From positions 1 through 64,000 of the forward strand of contig JAACJO010000007.1 of the NCBI GenBank assembly GCA_013368445.1: DNA of 64,000 nucleotides. The letters are read 5' to 3'. Below, in pieces: positions 57,641-64,000 of the stretch (position 1 is the stretch's first letter; every line of letters starts with the position of its first letter). Below the pieces are notes generated by a model. The model did no database searches. It had not been told where the DNA came from and was given only the letters and a program-made list of their open reading frames with translations. Source of the stretch: Leucocoprinus leucothites (Eukaryota; Basidiomycota; Agaricomycetes; Agaricales; Agaricaceae). The translations under genes and the position numbers were made by a program.

Positions 57641-57991
57641 GGTGAAGACGGTACGTCATCACGAGGCCCATCAACAACTTTCGTCTAATCTGTGGTTCCC
57701 TCACGTGACACGCACCTTAGTGCTTCAAAGCTTCACGTTTGGCTTGCTTCATCGTCATCCAAAACTGAAAGAATTGGCTTAGAAACTCCAACGTTCGTGC
57801 TCAGCAGCCTTCAACAGCTTGTATCTGAATCGTCCGTATCAAACCCCGCACCATTGACCACCCAGTCTCCATCCCATTGGTGTCACCAAGAATAGTGTCC
57901 ATGGGTCATCTCACGCAGTCAGACCCAGACAGCATGTTCTTGTGTTATCTTTCCCCCTACATCTGCCAGTCCACGTCCCCCTGCATTCGCA

Positions 57992-60250
57992 ATGCCTGGA
58001 TATTCAGCTCGCAAGTTTTTTGCTCAGCTCTTTGGGCGCCACGACCAGGCTGCAAATTCCGCCCAGTCCGAAGTTTCCGCTCTTCGACCTACACCTCTTC
58101 CACAGCTTCTTCAGACTGCCACTCACCCGCCATCTACAGCCCCTACCCCTACGCTTCATGATCCAGAGCCTCTGAGTCCTGCACCTCCTTTGTCCCCCGC
58201 CTTCATGCCACCTACTGTTGCCTCGCCGCCGCCGCCGCATGTCCATGCACATGATTTTGTCCTCAATAATCCTCAGTTCATCCATTTCTCCCCTGCGGGC
58301 TTTGGTGAACTTCACAGTGCCCTAATGCTGGACCACTGATCTCATGTGTAAGTAGGCATCAAACGACTCCTCAAGCACTCAATGCCCGACGCATTCCATA
58401 ACTCCAGCGCTCGCCATCCACCTCCAAAATGTCATCTTGGTACCCGAATGGACTACATCGCCCTCGTCACCGACTGGGCACTGGGAGTCTCAGATCGCAA
58501 GGAATCTATTCTCTGGATGCACGGTCCCTTTGGCGTCGGCAAGTCAGCCGTTGCGCAGAGCTGTGCCGAAGCCCTGGCGCCCATAAACAAGCTCGCTGCC
58601 ACTCTCTTCTTTTCCCGCTCCAGCGCAGATCGCGACGACCCTCGACGCGTCTTTACGTCAATCGCATATCAAGTTGCTGCTATATGCCCCTCATTCCGGG
58701 AAATTGTCGACAGGCGCATGATCGATGACCCTGCTCTGGCCACAAAGTCATTATCGACCCAGTTCGAGGATTTACTTGTTCACCCTCTTGGTAAGGTTGA
58801 CATTACAAAGAGCGGCCTTGATGGGCGTGTTGTGATTATTGATGGGCTGGATGAGTGCCGTGGAACGGCATCCCAGTGCGAGATTATTCAGATCATCGCA
58901 ACCTCTGCTCGCAAACGTACGACGCCCTTCCGCTGGTTCATCGCCAGCCGACCCGAAGACTCTATCATCCGGTCGATGAGTTCCGTCACCGTGTCCCCCG
59001 TCCGTTCTTGTATTGAACTTCCTGTATCGCGGGCAATCGATCATGAGATCCTGACCTACCTGACCGACGAGTTCAAGAAGATCCAGGAGAGTTACGGCCT
59101 TCCAGAGTCATGGCCATCAGAGGAGGCCCTTGCCCTCCTTGTTGAACATGGTGCTGGGCTTTGGATCTACGTGGCGACCATGATTCGTTTCATCAAGAAC
59201 GAAAACTCTTATGGCCCAAAGGACCAACTGCGTATTGTGCTTGAGTTCATGAAGGACGTCTCTGCTAAAGTTGGGGTGGATAACCCGTTGGCAGAGATGG
59301 ACTTTTTCTATATCCTGATCATGGAACGGATCCCACTGAAGCTCAGAACAACGATCCGGAAAATTCTCCTGCTTCATTCCCTTTGTAATTTGATTCCAGT
59401 TAATATTGCCAATCTCCTCCACCTTTCCGCAGAGCAGTTCCGTCATACCTGTGCTTCCATCCAGTCAGTCATGGAACTCCGAGGCTCTGATTTTGCTTCC
59501 ATGAAGATTAACGTCTACCATTCATCATTCCTCAATTTCATAAATGATCCCGAGCGGTCCAAGGAGCTATATATTTGTGGTGACTTCTTGATTGAGTGGC
59601 GACGGGAGCTTTTGGTGTGGCTGCATGAAGTTTATTCCCGCAGGACAGGTACCGTATTTTCCAAACCAATCCAGGAGTTTCCTGCCCTGACGAGACACAC
59701 TGTCGCTCGCAGATTCCTTGCACATTGTGTTTCCTTCAGATACCATTCTGCCCGAAGGCAGATCACGCGTCTATCACTACACCCGTGTTTTGATTTGCTT
59801 TTGGGAACTTTGTACAGTACGTGCACATCAGCTTGATCCTCAGACCGCTATGTCTGTTGTGGAGCTTCCCTTCAACAAAATGCTTGGGTTGCTGGATGAC
59901 GGTTTCCCATGGTCAATTAATACTCATTTGGTGAGGGACAATGTGAGTTTCCAATTATTACCCGTTTCCTCGCATTACCACTCATTGTGTGACTGGTGCT
60001 CCCAGCTCCCGGCCGAACTCCGTGACAAGATTATTCGAAAGGACAAGTGTCCGATCCCGGGGTGCATGAACACCGAGAAAGTCTGGATTTTTGGTCATGG
60101 AGAGAATGAGTCTGTCCCTCTGCAGTTGAGGGATGGGTTTATGCTGATGAACAATCAACATGTAAGTAATGGCTTGCCTTGTCATTTTCTCCCAGCGTCT
60201 TGATTACTTTATCACAGCCACCTCGTAGTAAATGTATCTGCCAAACTTGA
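57992..60250 (+). CDS. NACHT NTPase (NLR-like), copy H (intact)
   Basis: Exons 57992-58304, 58356-59648, 59713-59942, 60006-60161, 60218-60250; phases agree, 674 residues. N terminus MPGYSARKFFAQLFGRHDQA, shorter Pro-rich linker, HDFVLNNPQFIHFSP. The NACHT has GPFGVGKSA, VIIDGLDEC and WFIASRPED (Thr to Ala in the sensor-like motif). The helical end FYHASFLDFM of other copies is changed to VYHSSFLNFI. The C terminus has KCPIPGC and SKCICQT. The intron between exons 2 and 3 happens to be open in frame, so a retained-intron form would also be translated for about 50 residues. Last NACHT of the array; its 3' flank leads to MFS gene 3. Confidence 0.88.
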
Positions 60251-62384
60251 GAGATGACTCGAGCTCAGTGATTCTTCCTGCTCTGATAGTCTTAGTTGTG
60301 TTAATCCGTACGACCAATAGTAGTTTATTTAAGAATGATAGAGTTTTGCCATACCTGGTGGGCTCTGCTTTTGATTATTAATTCGCAAATGGATATGAGT
60401 ATGCCTTGTGGTGACCCTCCCTCTCATACTGAGGGGCAGCGTCTATCCTGGTTACGGACCTTGAATTGATCACTCACCATTTGCTCACAGTTTTCAGAGT
60501 TTAGTCGGCCACTCCCCGCATCTCCCCCGTGCAGCGGCATCCATCCCATCAATGCGTCAACCTATTTTGTAATTAACGAGTGTATCAAATACACAAATAC
60601 CCGCCGGACCTCGTCAGCCACCTTTAACAAACTATGCCTTTCAATTCTCCATATGAAAGAGAGGCTCACGCTCATTGTGAATGGCACGTGTAGTTGTACA
60701 CACCGAATGGTTACTTGACTAATATATACATGTTTCCGCCCCTTATCTTTATTTGGTGAGTAGATCCTGCCGATTGAATGCTTATTCAACACCGATCTCG
60801 TCTATTTTTATTTTTATTTTCGGCCCAGAACGAAGAAGTGGCATTAAGTATGAAAACGATTAAATGTCGAAAAGTACCAATCAATTTAGGGGAAAGTAGT
60901 TTCTATGCGACGATATCGACAATTAAATGGGGATTGTAAGGGGAGCAAGTAAGTAACCAGCAAACCAGCAAACACGCCAAACACATCAACCAACATCAGG
61001 CACTTTAAGCGAACAGTCAGCTTGGGATCGAACTTTCAGCCATACGGAAAATAACAAGCATCCCCCATTCAAACCCGACAGTGCCTCTCTACCGCGTGCC
61101 AAGTAAAAGTAGAGTGATCTTGGTTCGCTACCTCATGAACTTTCTCTCTCAGCCAATGAGGACGCCCCGATTGGCTTGGGAGATCCACGGCCGAATTTAT
61201 TGGGCTACGTCGTAATAATGTATGTTGCCCAGAATTCAGAATTTAGCCTCTTTTGGTCCCTGACAATCATTGTGCGTTAATGAAGTGAGAGCCACTCGTG
61301 TACTTATGTCGACTTATCGCTGTGGTTTTCGTATCCTCGGCGTTTGATAACGGAAAACATATCCAGACTGCTCATTTCCTTGGCATACGAACTGATCAAG
61401 AGTGATGAGATAGTAATCGTGTTTAATTTAGAACTTAGAAGTTGGATATTGATCCTCGTGCCTCGGTCTGCTATGTAAACGTAGGTCCTAGGATCAGGGT
61501 GAACAGGAACACGCATCCAGTAACTAGTAGATAACCTTTGCTCGACAGATGTGTCGGCAAAATCCTAGCACAACAACATACCGCACACCTTAGCGATTCT
61601 TCGTCGGTCTATATGGCTTCTCTCAACTATGTCAGCTGAATGATATCAGTGGTCTACATGCCTATCAATCATCTTAGTTCCTTTTGCATAGTACCCACTA
61701 AGTTACTTCTTTCCATTAGACACGTACCGGACAGAGCACACATCATTTCCCCAGACGCGAACAAATTAATGGGGTTATAATTAGCCTGATGTGGGAGGTT
61801 TAAGTGGCGTCGCGACACATGTGGGAAATTTCGGACTTTGAACAAGTTCGAGTATCAAACATATTTGATGGGCTTTGACATCCACTGTGTTCATACTTTG
61901 CATCCACTGTGACTGCATCTTCTCATGTTGAGGAATAACTCCCACCAATTCAGCTCTGGTTCTCGAAAAACGCACAACTGGACGTTTTCATGCATACTTG
62001 ATCAAGCTGGCACCGAGTGTCCGGCCGTTGGGTTTTGATTTCCCCGAGGGCACAATTAAGAATCTTGAAATGACCTTCTTAAGATCTAGTCTCGGCATGG
62101 AAATCTGACGCCGCTGTTGCTATCTGGGGCGCGGGCATCGACTACGTCGTACGGGCGTTCCAGAATGCAACCCACATTCACACGTACAGCCGCTTTCAAT
62201 CCACTGCTTTCAATTATACTTTTACCGTTCAGAGGTACAGTGTGGATCTACCTAAAGTCCAGGTGCCTGGACATATGACATCAAACCCTCATACACGGAG
62301 AGGGCGTCGAGATAGCTATAAATGTGCGTTGTATGGTTCCTTCGCTCCAGCCGTATTCACTTATCCCTTTCTTCTCCAGTGACT
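60251..62384. repeat. Duplicated non-coding flank upstream of MFS gene 3
   Basis: Right-hand partner of 11817-14009, alignable over its whole length with small indels. No gene recognised. The last 70 nt before the MFS ATG carry the conserved TATAAATGTGCG word. Confidence 0.6.
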
Positions 62385-64000
62385 ATGACCAAAGCTGAAG
62401 TTACGAGCTCCCTCTCCTCCGGGTCAGTGACTGACGTTCCTGGTATCGGCAATGTGAAACCGGAGGTGGAGAAACGGGCTGTCAGAAAATTGGATAGAAA
62501 TATTCTTCCGATATTGACGGTTTTCTTCTTCCTTTCTTTCCTTGTATGTTTCTCCCCTTATCTTCTGACCAATACGTCGTTGAATGATTTTTTATCTTAG
62601 GATCGGACCAATATTGGTTAGTGCACCAAGCAGTCGACTTGATTCTCGCCCACCGTCCACTGACACGCTTGAATGATTAGGCAATGCCCGAATTGCAGGA
62701 CTCGAGGCCGACCTCGGTCTCACGGACAGGCAATACAAGATTGCTGTCACAACGCTATATGTACCATACATCCTCTCGGAGATCCCTTCCAACTTGATCC
62801 TCAAACGCGTTGGTCCCCGCTGGCTCCTGCCAACTATCCTGACAATATGGGGCGCAATTACTTGTCTTCAAGGTATATTATGCGTTGTCTAAGAGGCTGT
62901 ATATGTACTGATTCTGTGTAGGTACTATCACCAACTTTCAAGGACTCCTAGCTGCTCGTTTCTTCATTGGGATGGTTGAGGGGCCTATGTTGCCCAGTAT
63001 TGTTCTCTACCTCTCTTCGTTCTACACACGCCAGGAGCTCGGCTTGAGGTATGTTGGTCCTTAGTACCACTATAAAACATAGTCTCACTTTCTCCACCAG
63101 GATTGCGACTTTCTTCACTTCAACTTCAGTAAGCTCGCTCATGCTATTTCGGCTGCTCCGGTGGCTCAGTTTCTGTTCTAGCTTGCTGGCGCTTTCTCCG
63201 GTCTATTGGCCGCTGCGATTTCAAAAATGGATGGTGTTGGAGGAAGGAGAGGATGGCAATGGATCTTTATTTTGGTGAATGACATTTCTTTTTTTCTCCC
63301 TCAGGGACATCATCTAAACGTGCTTTTAGGAGGGCTTATTGACATTCCTTATTGGATTCTCTGGGTACTTCCTCATTCCATCGACGCCTGCTGAAGCCAG
63401 ATTCTTGACCGAGGAAGAGAAAGAGTGAGCTGCCTTGCATCAGACCATCGTCACGATCCACTCACTCCATCCCAGAGCGGTTACGGCTCGTATTGAAAGG
63501 GATCGTCCTGCTCTCCTGAACGGAGGTCACTTCCATCTGAAGGAAGTCGGGCGTGCCCTCATGTCGCCACACGTCGTGATGCTGATCCTAATTAACTTCT
63601 TCAACGGCACAACGATCTACGGTCTTGCCATATTCATGCCCACCATTGTCAATACTCTCGGGTTCTCGCCTGTCAGGTCACAGCTCCTCACCGTTGGACC
63701 ATTTGCGGCTGGCTTTGTCGGTGCGGATCCCTCTCATTCTTAGGACAATATCAGACACCTGACCTACCTGGTTAATCGCAGTTACCCTCCTCGCCTCCTG
63801 GGCTTCTGACCGGTACAAGTCACGTGCTATCCCTATCGCCTGCAGTTCCGTTTTGGCGGCCATCGGATATATTATATATCTTTGTGAGCTTCGTGTACTT
63901 GTCTTTTTTCAAACGTAACTGACTCTTCTACAGGCACAGACCACAGGTATACCCTCTACGGTTCCCTTTTCTTAACCGCATCCGGTGTCTACTCCATTCC
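62385..64000 (+). CDS. MFS transporter, Dal5/allantoate-permease-like, gene 3 (3' end outside window)
   Basis: ATG at 62385 (MTKAEVTSSLSSGSVTDV). Same intron positions as gene 2, with EKRAVRKLDRNILPILT, NARIAGLEADLGLTDRQYK, SNLILKRVGPRW, GMVEGPMLPSIVLYL, SKMDGVGGRRGWQWIFIL, GFSPVRSQLL and WASDRYKSR. All junctions seen are usable and no frame break appears up to the window edge, which falls in the last third of the gene. It is a recent duplicate of gene 2 with many substitutions, so both copies may be active. Expected to be a 12-helix plasma-membrane importer of a small organic anion. Confidence 0.87.

Noticed and set aside
58382..59836. 484-codon continuous reading of NACHT copy H past the exon 2 donor
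   Set aside because: The donor, acceptor and phase are the same as in all other copies; the open intron is coincidental, although intron retention is possible.
1..64000. CRISPR arrays, operons, bacterial promoters or prophage
   Set aside because: Intron structure and gene content are eukaryotic, and no regularly spaced short repeats were seen.

Overview
The window looks like nuclear DNA of a mushroom-forming basidiomycete (Agaricomycetes). The genes have many short GT-AG introns of about 50-65 nt. There is an ER Hsp70 ending in HDEL, Dal5-type MFS transporters, a chromodomain Ty3/gypsy retroelement, a Tc1 transposon, and NACHT proteins with the agaric-style motif FYHASFLDFM. This placement is inferred from gene content; the species cannot be named from the sequence.

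Layout. Positions 1-1325 hold the 3' part of a BiP/KAR2 gene with several small deletions. Positions 1561-3923 (minus) hold an MFS transporter with one frameshift. From about 4.5 to 60.3 kb runs a tandem array in which a NACHT NTPase (NLR-like) gene on the plus strand alternates with broken pieces of RPO41, the nuclear gene for the T7-like mitochondrial RNA polymerase, on the minus strand. I count seven near-complete NACHT copies (called A, B, D, E, F, G, H here), one N-terminal piece (C) and one C-terminal piece (A'). Copies E, F and H give clean five-exon models of 674-698 residues. B is open if a shifted splice acceptor is used. A is open but has lost the usual ATG. C, D, G and A' are broken. 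Nine RPO41 segments (a-i) lie between them; none is full length and several carry different internal deletions. A block containing a NACHT 3' end and a complete MFS gene (11.05-16.14 kb) is repeated at the right edge (about 59.5-64 kb), where the MFS gene runs off the window.

Mobile DNA. A pair of tRNA-headed SINE-like elements sits in opposite orientation at 8.5 and 10.0 kb. A 662-bp solo LTR with a perfect 5-bp target duplication is at 24.06-24.72 kb. NACHT copy C is cut by a second LTR (25.37-25.93 kb), followed by a coiled-coil ORF. An intact Tc1-like transposon (27.31-28.90 kb) lies at the edge of a minus-strand gypsy chromovirus (28.91-37.29 kb). The gypsy pol is inactivated by five in-frame TGA codons plus losses of catalytic RT and integrase residues, all fitting CpG-to-TpG/CpA change.

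How the parts fit. The NACHT genes are the only clearly maintained coding units in the array: the large exon is exactly 1293 nt in six copies, with Walker A and B intact. They carry a proline-rich N terminus with a conserved 'HDFVxNNPQF'-like motif and end in a separate mini-exon encoding a Cys-x-Cys tail, with no WD40, ankyrin or TPR repeats. The RPO41 pieces look like passengers of the tandem duplication, although a role as antisense or chimeric transcripts cannot be excluded. The array resembles a rapidly duplicating fungal NLR locus, decaying most strongly next to the transposon block.
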